From RYN-133 sp963754285 (lineage in GTDB: Bacteria > Actinomycetota > Actinomycetes > Mycobacteriales > Jatrophihabitantaceae): a stretch of 64,000 nucleotides of DNA. The translations under genes and the position numbers were made by a program. Within the stretch, counting starts at the first letter, position 1. Each line of letters starts with the position of its first letter. Below, in pieces: positions 27,744 through 35,388 of this stretch. The notes under the pieces were generated by a model, which searched no databases, was not told the DNA's origin, and saw nothing but the letters and a program-made list of their open reading frames with translations. The stretch covers positions 1-64,000 of the forward strand of contig CAVWFN010000005.1 of the NCBI GenBank assembly GCA_963754285.1, written 5' to 3'.

Positions 27744-28153
27744 CGGCCGTCCCCTCGTCGTCGCGGCGCCGTCAGCACATGCAGCAGACCGCCCGCGATA
27801 CTGATGTTCTTCAGGAAGTGATTGCGTTGGGTGTTGCGTTCGGCGCCCGGCTCGAACTCCCAGAACCGGTGACCGCCCGCAGTCGTCGGTCCCAACGAGC
27901 CGAGTAACACCAACGCCGACAGCCGCGGCAGCACGCCGAGGATCACGCCGCTGCCGGCGATCACCTGCGCGGCCGCGTTCGCCCGCACCAACACCTCGTC
28001 CGGGGGCAGGTCGATCGGTGCGACCGAGCGCAACGCGGCCAGCACCGGAGCGGCCTTCGTCGTCGGCACCGTCGGGTCGCGCAACACGTCGGTCCCGGCC
28101 TGCACGAACACCCAGCCCAGCGCGAGCCGTCCGGCTCGCTCGATGATGCTCAT
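27740..28153 (-). CDS. DoxX-family membrane protein
   Basis: A 137-residue protein with four hydrophobic segments and the DoxX features GWVFVQAGTDVL and RNHFLKNISIAGGLLHVL. DoxX-like proteins are often encoded with oxidoreductases or redox enzymes; the biochemical role varies and is unclear here. It sits between ligA and the amidohydrolase, with 4- to 8-bp junctions, so it is part of that operon. Confidence 0.85.
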   Translation of the reverse strand: MSIIERAGRLALGWVFVQAGTDVLRDPTVPTTKAAPVLAALRSVAPIDLPPDEVLVRANAAAQVIAGSGVILGVLPRLSALVLLGSLGPTTAGGHRFWEFEPGAERNTQRNHFLKNISIAGGLLHVLTAPRRRGDGR

Positions 28154-28160
28154 GCCCGGC

Positions 28161-28523
28161 TCATGTCGCGATATCCGGATACGGCAGCGAGATGTGCGCC
28201 AGCTTCGCCGCGTAATCGAGCTGCATGGCGAGCGGCTCGGTGTGATCGCGCTCGAACATCGCGATCCACAGCGTGAGCGTCAGGAACGGGTGCGCACCCA
28301 TCGCGAACAACGAGACGTGATCGTGGGCTGCCAGCGCGGCGCGCTCGTCGTCGGTGAACGACAACCACGTCGAGGCCTCGCCCCCATGACAGTTCAGAAT
28401 GCGGTTGGCTTCCTCGCTCTCCCACCAGGCGACGGTGCCGGCCGGGTCGGTGCGATATCGCTCGACGAGGTCGGGATCGCGATCGACGGTGAACAGGAAC
28501 TTGTTGACGAGGTATTTAGACAT
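28161..28523 (-). CDS. Extradiol dioxygenase small (LigA-like) subunit
   Basis: A 120-residue helical protein of the LigA family (protocatechuate 4,5-dioxygenase alpha). Features are MSKYLVNKFLFTVDRD, WWESEEANRILNC, FTDDERAALAAHD and the helix HPFLTLTLWIAMFERDH. It caps the active site of the LigB subunit encoded just before it; the genes overlap by 8 bp. A separate alpha subunit argues for a two-subunit enzyme acting on an aromatic acid. Confidence 0.87.
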   Translation of the reverse strand: MSKYLVNKFLFTVDRDPDLVERYRTDPAGTVAWWESEEANRILNCHGGEASTWLSFTDDERAALAAHDHVSLFAMGAHPFLTLTLWIAMFERDHTEPLAMQLDYAAKLAHISLPYPDIAT

Positions 28524-29382
28524 CGGCGGGAACCCCGTTCGGGTACCACGTGAAGTACGCCTCCATCGTGTGGAACAGATCGAGATTGTCGGCGTAGTCG
28601 GCCTTGTTGTATCCGGCTACACCCATCATCAGCATGAAGTCCATGAACCCGTGCGTCGCGTTGCCGGGCGCGTGCAGGCTGTCGAGCGTGACGTTCTTCA
28701 GGCACGCGTCGATGTCGCCGTTCGCGATCCACTCGACGGCCTGAGCATCGAACTCGGGGTCGGGACCATGCGGACCGAACTGTCGTGGGCCGCCGAGCTC
28801 GAGCGACAGGTGTCCGGTGCCGATCACCGCAACGCGCAGTTGTGACGGCCACGCGTCGATCAACTCACGGATCGTGCGTCCCAACTTCACGAAGCGCTCG
28901 GGACGAGGCAATGGCGGCGCGAAGATGTTGGTGTAGATCGGCACCACCGGCAGGTCGTTCTGCGGACGGACGGTGATGATCGGGCACGTGATCGAGTGAT
29001 CGACGCGCAGCTCGTTCGAGAACGCCAGATCGAACTCGCGGTCGATGGCTTCGCGCAACAGGTACGCAGACAGCTCCTCGTGTCCCTTGAGCAGCAACCG
29101 CGGCAGTCCGAACTCGCGCTCCTCGTTGTAGTAGTTCGCGTCGTAGAAGGGCGCCTTGCCGATCAGGAACTGCGGCATGTTGTCGAGCCAGAGCTGATGG
29201 AAGTGGTCCGACCCGACCATCACGAGCACGTCGGGACGGGCGCGGGTCAGCGTCTCGCGGTAGGCCTCGACCTTGCGCACCCATTCGGCCGCGAACGGTG
29301 GCGCCTCCTCGGGCGCAAGCAGGCTCGTCTTGTAGAAGAACGGGTGGTGCGTTGTCGCCAGGATCGCGACCAGCTCGGCCAT
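28516..29382 (-). CDS. Extradiol dioxygenase catalytic (LigB-like) subunit
   Basis: A 288-residue class III extradiol ring-cleavage dioxygenase: the N-terminal TTHHPFFYK with metal-ligand histidines, VMVGSDHFHQLWLD, and GTGHLSLEL with the catalytic histidine. It opens a catechol-type ring with non-haem Fe2+. With LigA it resembles protocatechuate 4,5- or gallate-type enzymes; the substrate is not certain. It is the first gene of its operon and divergent from the IclR regulator, with a palindrome between them. Confidence 0.88.
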   Translation of the reverse strand: MAELVAILATTHHPFFYKTSLLAPEEAPPFAAEWVRKVEAYRETLTRARPDVLVMVGSDHFHQLWLDNMPQFLIGKAPFYDANYYNEEREFGLPRLLLKGHEELSAYLLREAIDREFDLAFSNELRVDHSITCPIITVRPQNDLPVVPIYTNIFAPPLPRPERFVKLGRTIRELIDAWPSQLRVAVIGTGHLSLELGGPRQFGPHGPDPEFDAQAVEWIANGDIDACLKNVTLDSLHAPGNATHGFMDFMLMMGVAGYNKADYADNLDLFHTMEAYFTWYPNGVPADV

Positions 29383-29411
29383 GCTGCCCCCGAAACCACT
29401 CTACGTACAGT

Positions 29412-29428
29412 TGTCCGTCAAGCGGACA
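29412..29428. promoter_or_regulatory. IclR-type operator between divergent units
   Basis: TGTCCG-TCAAG-CGGACA is a perfect 6-bp dyad with a 5-base spacer, located 30 bp before ligB and 50 bp before the IclR gene. The position and shape fit the operator of the adjacent regulator. Confidence 0.7.
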
Positions 29429-29478
29429 GGTGAGACGATGCCGCGTAGCACTTTCCGTTGTCAAGGGTCGGAGGCAGC

Positions 29479-30318
29479 GTGGCCGGACGCGGCAGCAACC
29501 CGGACTTCGTCGAGGCGCTCGCCCGCGGGCTCGACGTGCTCGCCTGCTTCGACGAACACCGCCCGATGCTCACGCTCACCGAGGTCGCGGCCGCAACCGG
29601 ACTGGCCCGCCCTACCGCACGGCGACTGTTGCTCACGCTCGCCGAGCTCGGTTACGTGCGCACAGCCGACGGACGCTTCGAACTCACGCCGCGCGTGCTG
29701 CGTCTCGGCATGGCCTACGTCGGCGCGCTCGGCCTGTGGGACATCGCCCGTCCGCATCTGCGCGACCTCGTCGCACACACGCACGAGTCGTCATCGATGG
29801 CACAGCTCGACGGATCGGACATCGTCTACGTAGCCCGTGTGGCCGTCCCGAAGATCATCGCGCTGCGCGTGCAGATCGGCACTCGGTTCCCGGCGCTGTA
29901 CACCTCGCAGGGAAAGGTGCTGCTCGCCGCGTTGGGCGCCGACGAACTGACGAGCGTGCTCGCCGAACCGAGCCGATCGGGACTGCCGCCATTTCTGCCG
30001 CGCGACCCGACAGTCGTGCGCACCGAGCTGGCCCAGGTGCGCGAGCGTGGTTGGGCCCTTGCCGACGAAGAGCTCGCACCCGGCATCCGCTCGGTTGCTG
30101 CACCGGTGCGTGACGGCGCCGGTGCCGTGCGTGCGGCGGTCAACGTGACGGTGCATGCCGCCGAAACGAGCGTCGACACCCTCGTCCACGACTACCTGCC
30201 ACTGCTGCTGCGGACCGCGGACGAGATCAGTGCCGATTGGGCGCTGGCGCAGTCGCGTCCGCACGACGAGGTCGGTCAATTGCCGGCACCACGGAAGAGG
30301 AGCGCGCATGGCGCATGA
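29479..30318 (+). CDS. IclR-family transcriptional regulator
   Basis: A 279-residue regulator with an N-terminal winged helix (LTEVAAATGLARPTARRLLLTL, residues about 35-56) and a C-terminal effector domain (GTRFPALYTSQGKVLLAAL, GWALADEELAPGIRSVAAPVRD), closest to the PcaR/PobR subgroup that senses aromatic acids. The GTG at 29479 follows GGAGG by 4 bases; a TTG at 29458 would add seven residues. It probably controls both the ligB operon and its own, through the dyad at 29412-29428. The CoA-transferase start overlaps its stop. Confidence 0.9.
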   Translation: MAGRGSNPDFVEALARGLDVLACFDEHRPMLTLTEVAAATGLARPTARRLLLTLAELGYVRTADGRFELTPRVLRLGMAYVGALGLWDIARPHLRDLVAHTHESSSMAQLDGSDIVYVARVAVPKIIALRVQIGTRFPALYTSQGKVLLAALGADELTSVLAEPSRSGLPPFLPRDPTVVRTELAQVRERGWALADEELAPGIRSVAAPVRDGAGAVRAAVNVTVHAAETSVDTLVHDYLPLLLRTADEISADWALAQSRPHDEVGQLPAPRKRSAHGA

Positions 30319-31450
30319 AGCACCTGCCGCGGGTCCGTTGCACGGCATCGTCGTCGCAGATTTCAGTCGCGTGCTGGCCGGGCCGTACTGCACCATGCTC
30401 CTGGCAGACCTCGGCGCGGATGTGATCAAGGTCGAGTCCGCGGCCGGTGACGACACGCGGCACTGGGTGCCGCCGCTGCGCGGCGACACGGGCACGTACT
30501 ACCTGTCGATCAACCGCAACAAGCGGTCGATCGTGCTCGACCTCAGCGATTCGGACGACCTGGCATTGGCGCACGAGCTGAGCCGGCGCGCCGACGTCAT
30601 GATCCAGAACTTCAAGCCGGGCGGCTTGGCCAAGTTCGGTCTCGACTACGAGTCGGTACGCGAACGACGCGAGGACACCGTGTACTGCTCGATCAGCGGA
30701 TTCGGCGCCGGCGAAGGTGCGAAACTGCCCGGCTACGACCTGCTCGCACAGGCGGTATCCGGACTGATGAGCCTCACCGGATCACCGGACGGCCCGCCGT
30801 TTCGCGCGGGCGTCGCCGTCTTCGACGTGATGACCGGACTGCACTGCGCAATAGGAATCCTTGCCGCGCTGCACCACCGCTCGCAGACCGGCGCAGGGCA
30901 GCACATCGAGGCGAATCTGCTCTCGACCGCGTTGTCGGCCCTCGTCAACCAGACGTCGGCCTACGTCGCCGGCGACGTGGTCCCACACCGCATGGGCAAT
31001 GCGCACCTGTCGCTGTTCCCGTACGAACCGCTGCCGACCGGCGACGGTGAGCTGATCGTGATCGCCGGCAACGACGCGCAATTCCGGCGGCTTGCGAGCG
31101 CGCTCGAGATCGCCGACGTCGCTGACGACGAGCGGTTCGCGACCGTGCAGGCCCGCAACGACAACCGCGACGAGTTGCGAAAGATCCTGGTCGAACGGCT
31201 GGCCACCAAGACGGCGCAGGAATGGTTCGAGGCGCTCAGCGAGATCGGGATTCCCTGTGGCCCGATCAACGATGTGCGCGCCGGCGTCGAGCTCGCCGAC
31301 TCCCTCGGCCTCGATCCGGTCGTCCTCGCAGGCGACGTCCCGACCGTCCGCAATCCGTTGACGTACTCGGCGACACCGCCGCGCTACGACCTCGCTCCCC
31401 CGACGCTCGGTGAGCACGACGCCGAACTACGCGCATGGCTGGCAAGCTGA
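30308..31450 (+). CDS. CaiB/BaiF-family CoA-transferase
   Basis: A 380-residue class III CoA-transferase with the typical N-terminus (GIVVADFSRVLAGPYCTMLLADLGADVIKVE), the NRNKRSIVLDL motif and the GYDLLAQAVSG segment whose aspartate forms the acyl intermediate. It moves CoA between carboxylic acids. It starts inside the IclR gene and is followed directly by a citryl-CoA-lyase-like protein, which suggests that the two activate and cleave an acid arising from ring cleavage. Confidence 0.9.
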   Translation: MAHEAPAAGPLHGIVVADFSRVLAGPYCTMLLADLGADVIKVESAAGDDTRHWVPPLRGDTGTYYLSINRNKRSIVLDLSDSDDLALAHELSRRADVMIQNFKPGGLAKFGLDYESVRERREDTVYCSISGFGAGEGAKLPGYDLLAQAVSGLMSLTGSPDGPPFRAGVAVFDVMTGLHCAIGILAALHHRSQTGAGQHIEANLLSTALSALVNQTSAYVAGDVVPHRMGNAHLSLFPYEPLPTGDGELIVIAGNDAQFRRLASALEIADVADDERFATVQARNDNRDELRKILVERLATKTAQEWFEALSEIGIPCGPINDVRAGVELADSLGLDPVVLAGDVPTVRNPLTYSATPPRYDLAPPTLGEHDAELRAWLAS

Positions 31451-32226
31451 TGCCCGACTACCCGACCAGCCTCGGCGTCTCGTCGGTCGAGTCGATCTCA
31501 CTGTTCGGCGAGAACCTTGCCACTGACCTGATCGGCCGGGTCAGTTTCGGTGAACTCGCCTACCGGCTCATCACCTTGCAGCCGCCGACACCGGAGCAGT
31601 CGAAACTGTTCGAAGCCGTGTTGGTCGCGCTGGCCGATCACGGATTCACCCCCACCGCCATCGCAGCCAGGCTCACCTACCTGTCTGCGCCTGATGCGAT
31701 CCAGGGCGCGCTCGCGGCCGGACTGCTCGGGGGCGGGTCTCGCTTCCTCGGCGTCAGCGAGGACACCGGCGCTTTCCTCGCCGAAGCCCTCGCTGACGTC
31801 GAGCCACCGACCGACGACGCCGGCTGGGACGACTTGGCACGTTCGGCCATTCGCACGCGGCGTGACGCGGGCCTGTTCGTCCCCGGATTGGGTCATCACT
31901 TGCACAAACAAGGCGACCCACGCACGCCGGTCATCATCGGCATCGCGCACGACACGGATCAGTACGGTCCGCACCTCGCATTGTTCGAAGCAGTCGGGCG
32001 CGTTGCCCCGAACGAGCTCGGCAAGACGCTGCCGCTCAACGGCGCCGGCGTGTGCGGGGCCGCTCTCGCCGACCTCGGCATCCCACTGGCGATGCTGCGC
32101 GGGGTGGTATTGCTCGCGCGCTGTGCGGGCCTACTCGGCCATCTGGCCGAAGAGATGCGCCGCCCGATCGCCGGGACGATCTTCGCCGACGTCGAGTCAC
32201 ACGCGCGCTACGTCGAACCGTCCTGA
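31450..32226 (+). CDS. Citryl-CoA lyase/citrate-synthase-like protein
   Basis: A 258-residue short member of the citrate-synthase superfamily: VSFGELAYRLITLQPPTPEQ, GLGHHLHKQGDPR and NELGKTLPLNGAGVCGAAL correspond to the conserved parts of citryl-CoA lyases, which lack much of the full-length citrate synthase. It would cleave a citryl- or citramalyl-like CoA ester made by the CoA-transferase before it. ATG 31450 gives a 1-bp overlap with the previous stop; ATG 31435 is an alternative. The substrate is inferred from neighbours only. Confidence 0.8.
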   Translation: MPDYPTSLGVSSVESISLFGENLATDLIGRVSFGELAYRLITLQPPTPEQSKLFEAVLVALADHGFTPTAIAARLTYLSAPDAIQGALAAGLLGGGSRFLGVSEDTGAFLAEALADVEPPTDDAGWDDLARSAIRTRRDAGLFVPGLGHHLHKQGDPRTPVIIGIAHDTDQYGPHLALFEAVGRVAPNELGKTLPLNGAGVCGAALADLGIPLAMLRGVVLLARCAGLLGHLAEEMRRPIAGTIFADVESHARYVEPS

Positions 32227-32231
32227 CCCGG

Positions 32232-32401
32232 TTTGCACGTCCCGGACGGGTCGCTGCCCGGCGACTTTGCATGCGGCAATGTCGCTGAACGGCGGCTTCC
32301 GCCGTCCTCGGGACGACGTATGCCGGGTGCAAAGTCGACGCCGGACGACGACGCCGGGTGCAAAGTCGACGGCTAACGACGATGCCGGGTGCAAAGTCGA
32401 C
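32232..32401. repeat. 31-bp tandem repeat with inverted partners
   Basis: GCCGGGTGCAAAGTCGAC occurs at 32322-32339, 32353-32370 and 32384-32401, an exact 31-bp period (three helical turns). Upstream on the other strand are partial copies, CGACTTTGCA near 32262-32271 and TTTGCAC near 32232-32238. This 279-bp stretch between the lyase and the STAS gene has no coding signal. Confidence 0.85.
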
Positions 32402-32505
32402 CCCGCGGATCAACCGGACGTCACGAACCACACCATTCTGGACGCCGCCCCTGCCGATGCGGCGCGGTTGCCCGATCGAGGCAGTGGTGGCAATAAGCTG
32501 TCGGT

Positions 32506-32793
32506 GTGACCACCGGCGGACAGGGCGCGGAGTTTGTCATCAGTGGCGCGCTCGACTACGCGGTTCGTGACGATGTGATCGCCCGGGTCGAAGCACTGAT
32601 GTCGCGCACCGACCCGAACTCCACGCTGTTCGTGACGTTGGCCGCCGTCGACTTCATCGACTCATCGGGCGTGGCAACCCTGCTGGCGATCCGGCGATTG
32701 GCGAACAACCGCGGCTGCACCGTCGTGTTGACGATGGTGCCGAAGTCGGTCCAGGCGATGTTGAACCGCTACGGAGTCGCGTCCCTGTTCTGA
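32506..32793 (+). CDS. STAS-domain protein (anti-sigma factor antagonist type)
   Basis: A 95-residue STAS domain. The core FVTLAAVDFIDSSGVATLLAI contains the serine that is phosphorylated in SpoIIAA/RsbV proteins (DSSG). It may bind an RsbW-type anti-sigma factor; the only such protein in this window is at 58681. GTG start; monocistronic. It is preceded by the 31-bp repeats, which could be its regulatory region. Confidence 0.88.
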   Translation: MTTGGQGAEFVISGALDYAVRDDVIARVEALMSRTDPNSTLFVTLAAVDFIDSSGVATLLAIRRLANNRGCTVVLTMVPKSVQAMLNRYGVASLF

Positions 32794-32798
32794 CCCGG

Positions 32799-33494
32799 TC
32801 AGCTGGCGAGCTCCCTCGCCAGTCGGGTGGCGAAAGCCTCGCTGAACACGCCGTCGATCTCGATCATGTCGGTGGTCGGCGTGGACCAGACCGGGATCGT
32901 CACCACCAGGTTGCGGTTGATGAAAGCGACGAAGTCGGCACATTGCGTCTTCATGTCCAGGCTGCACGGCGGCCGTCGTGAGGTCTGGATGTCGTTGTAC
33001 TCGCCCACCGCGCTGATCACGTGGTGCCGCGACGTCCACCGGTGCATGCTGGCGGTCGCGCTAGCGGTCAGCGACATCGAGACCTGCCAGCCGACGACGC
33101 CTCCGGACGGTGCGAGCGATTGGGCATCCTTCACATCGTTGCCGGTGAACAGTGCCGGCCCGAGCAGGTACGCATCGGAGTCGGCGTCGCAGACCACTTT
33201 GTCCGCGCTGCCCGCGAGGCGCGGCGGGTGCGCGCAGTCGACAGCACGCAGCGCCGACACCAGGGCGGCCTGTTGCTCGGGACGCAAGCTGTAGAACGCG
33301 TACTCGCTCGCCGGAACCCGCAGCGAGGCGAACGGGTTGCCGTGACCCGGCGCCGTATGCCGGCCGGGCATGATCAGCGGGCGCGCCTCGAACCAACCGT
33401 GACCCGACTTTTCGCCGCTACCCCCGGACGACGTACACGCAGACACGACAAGGGCGATCGCCACGACGGCCAACCATCGCATCCGAGAACGCAT
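32799..33494 (-). CDS. Lipoprotein with SecD-P1-head-like region
   Basis: A 231-residue lipoprotein. The ATG at 33494 follows GAGGAGGGG, and the signal ends in VSAC (Cys20). The central part (DAYLLGPALFTGNDVKDAQS, then GWQVSMSLTASA) resembles the P1 head subdomain of SecD, a fold also used in some actinobacterial lipoproteins. No other Sec feature is present, so it is not a SecD gene. The role is unknown. An earlier ATG (33578) would put a non-signal tail in front. It is convergent with the STAS gene, with 5 bp between. Confidence 0.75.
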   Translation of the reverse strand: MRSRMRWLAVVAIALVVSACTSSGGSGEKSGHGWFEARPLIMPGRHTAPGHGNPFASLRVPASEYAFYSLRPEQQAALVSALRAVDCAHPPRLAGSADKVVCDADSDAYLLGPALFTGNDVKDAQSLAPSGGVVGWQVSMSLTASATASMHRWTSRHHVISAVGEYNDIQTSRRPPCSLDMKTQCADFVAFINRNLVVTIPVWSTPTTDMIEIDGVFSEAFATRLARELAS

Positions 33495-33704
33495 CGCCCC
33501 TCCTCGCTGGCGAAAGGGTAGGCCGGCGATCGCCGACCATCCATAGCGCGCAGTCAATCGAGACGTCGTCGTTGCCATGATGAGCAGTTACCGTTGTCTG
33601 GTGATGCGTCGGACGCGTGCGTTGATCAATCCGTTTTCGAGCGCCGCCACTCGCTGGTGGTGCGGCCTACGCCGCGCACTTCACCGCCAAGGCCAGCCGG
33701 TGAA

Positions 33705-34217
33705 ATGAGCGAGCCGCGAACCCAGCTCGACCAGCGTTTCTCCGAACCGAGCGCGTCGGCCCTCACCTGGGACGAGACCCGAGCACGGATCGAGCAGGCC
33801 GAACTCTTCTGGATCACGACGGTGCGCGCCGACGGCCGACCGCACGTCACGCCGCTCGTCGCTGTCTGGGACGACGGTGCGGTGCATTTCTGCACCGGTG
33901 AGCACGAGCAGAAGGCGCTCAATCTTGCCGCCAACCCGAACGTCGCGCTGACCACCGGAACGAACGAGTGGAACGCCGGCGTCGACGTCGTCGTCGAGGG
34001 ACGCGCCGAGCGGGTCACCGACCACAACCGGCTGACCGCGCTCGCCGCGGCGTGGCAGCACAAATGGGACGGGCAGTGGACGTTCAGCGTGGGCGAGGGC
34101 GGCTTCACCCACAGCGAAGCCAGCACCGACATCGTCCACGTCTACCGCGTACAGCCCACGCGCGCGTTCGCGTTCGGGAAGGCACCGGCGTCGCACACGA
34201 CATACCGATTCGACTGA
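33705..34217 (+). CDS. PPOX-class F420/FMN-binding protein
   Basis: A 170-residue split-barrel protein: AELFWITTVRADGRPHVTPL, VHFCTGEHEQKALNLAANPNVAL and GVDVVVEGRAERVTD are the classical pyridoxamine-phosphate-oxidase-like elements. The cofactor is probably F420 or FMN. The start is ATG 33705; the frame stays open further up, to 33594. It is convergent with the acyl-CoA dehydrogenase, 10 bp apart. Confidence 0.85.
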   Translation: MSEPRTQLDQRFSEPSASALTWDETRARIEQAELFWITTVRADGRPHVTPLVAVWDDGAVHFCTGEHEQKALNLAANPNVALTTGTNEWNAGVDVVVEGRAERVTDHNRLTALAAAWQHKWDGQWTFSVGEGGFTHSEASTDIVHVYRVQPTRAFAFGKAPASHTTYRFD

Positions 34218-34227
34218 GCTGCCGAAC

Positions 34228-35388
34228 TCAGCCGCCGGTGAGCGGGCCGGCGCCGCGGTTGAGCACCTGGCGGGCGACGATGAGCCGTTGCAGTTCGCTC
34301 GCGCCCTCCCAGATGCGCTCGACGCGCAGTTCGCGATACATGCGCTCGGCGACGTTCTCGCGCATGTATCCGCGGCCGCCGAAGATCTGCACCGCGCGAT
34401 CGGCAGCTCGTCCGGCCATCTCGGAGCAGTACAGCTTGGCCATCGACGCGCGCCCGTGCAGCGCTTTGCGGTCCGCGCCGGCGTCCACCGAACGCGCCAC
34501 CTCGTAGAGCATCGCTCGCGCGGCGAACAGCTCGGTTGCGCTGTCTGCGAGCATCGCGGCGACGAGCTGGTGGTCGCCCAGACGCTGTCCGCTCACCTGC
34601 CGGTGCGCGGCGAAGTCGGACGTTTCATCGAGCAGACGCTGCGCCGCCCCGACGCAGCGAGCTGCCACCATGATCCGTTCGAAGCGGAACCAGTCGTAGG
34701 CGAAGGTCATGCCGTCACCCTCGTCGCCGACGCGATGCGTCACCGGGATTCGCACGTCGGTGAAGGAGACGATCGGGTGATGATCGGGGATGTTGTGCGC
34801 GTACGCGGGCGTCCGTACGACCTCGACGCCGGGATGCGGTAGGTCGAGCACGAGCAGCACGTGTTCGCCGTTGTCGAGCTTGGCCTGCACGAAGCAGTAG
34901 TCGGCGACGTTGAAGGACGTGACGTGCCACTTGATGCCGTTGACCACGTAGTCGTCGCCGTCGCGCTCGGCGCTCGCGCTGATCGCGTCGACGTCCGAGC
35001 CGGCGAACTCTTCGGTGATCGCGTAACACTCGTGGCGTTCACCGCGGACGGCCGGCAGCAGCCACCGCTCGCGCTGGAACTCGGTGGCGACGCCAGCCCA
35101 CCAGGCCGGCGGCGTGTGCATCACCCAGGCGATGCCGTTGGTCACGCGGCCGACCTGCTCCTGGACGAGCACCTGTTGCAGCATGGTGCAGCCGGGTCCC
35201 CCCACCGAGGCGGGCATGTTGGTCGCGTACAACCCGCGGGCGAGCGCCTCGGCGTGATTTCGCTCGGCGACGTCATGCGCCACGACGCCACCGGCGAGTT
35301 CGACCTCGACCTCCAACGGGATCAACTCGTCGGTGAACTCGCGCGCCGCCTGCTGGATGGCGCGATCGGCGTCAGTCAGTGCAAACAC
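34228..35388 (-). CDS. Acyl-CoA dehydrogenase
   Basis: A 386-residue FAD enzyme with YAITEEFAGSDVDAISASA (FAD-contacting strand), WHVTSFNVADYCFVQA, and the C-terminal catalytic segment RIWEGASELQ, whose glutamate is the usual base. It introduces an alpha-beta double bond into an acyl-CoA. It is the last gene of the minus-strand operon after the CoA ligase (17-bp overlap) and so probably acts on the ligase product. Confidence 0.93.
   Translation of the reverse strand: MFALTDADRAIQQAAREFTDELIPLEVEVELAGGVVAHDVAERNHAEALARGLYATNMPASVGGPGCTMLQQVLVQEQVGRVTNGIAWVMHTPPAWWAGVATEFQRERWLLPAVRGERHECYAITEEFAGSDVDAISASAERDGDDYVVNGIKWHVTSFNVADYCFVQAKLDNGEHVLLVLDLPHPGVEVVRTPAYAHNIPDHHPIVSFTDVRIPVTHRVGDEGDGMTFAYDWFRFERIMVAARCVGAAQRLLDETSDFAAHRQVSGQRLGDHQLVAAMLADSATELFAARAMLYEVARSVDAGADRKALHGRASMAKLYCSEMAGRAADRAVQIFGGRGYMRENVAERMYRELRVERIWEGASELQRLIVARQVLNRGAGPLTGG

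Noticed and set aside
32322..32401. Possible CRISPR array (three repeats at a 31-bp period)
   Set aside because: The repeat is 18 bp and the gaps only 13 bp, which are too short for spacers, and the gaps are themselves similar. No cas genes are near.
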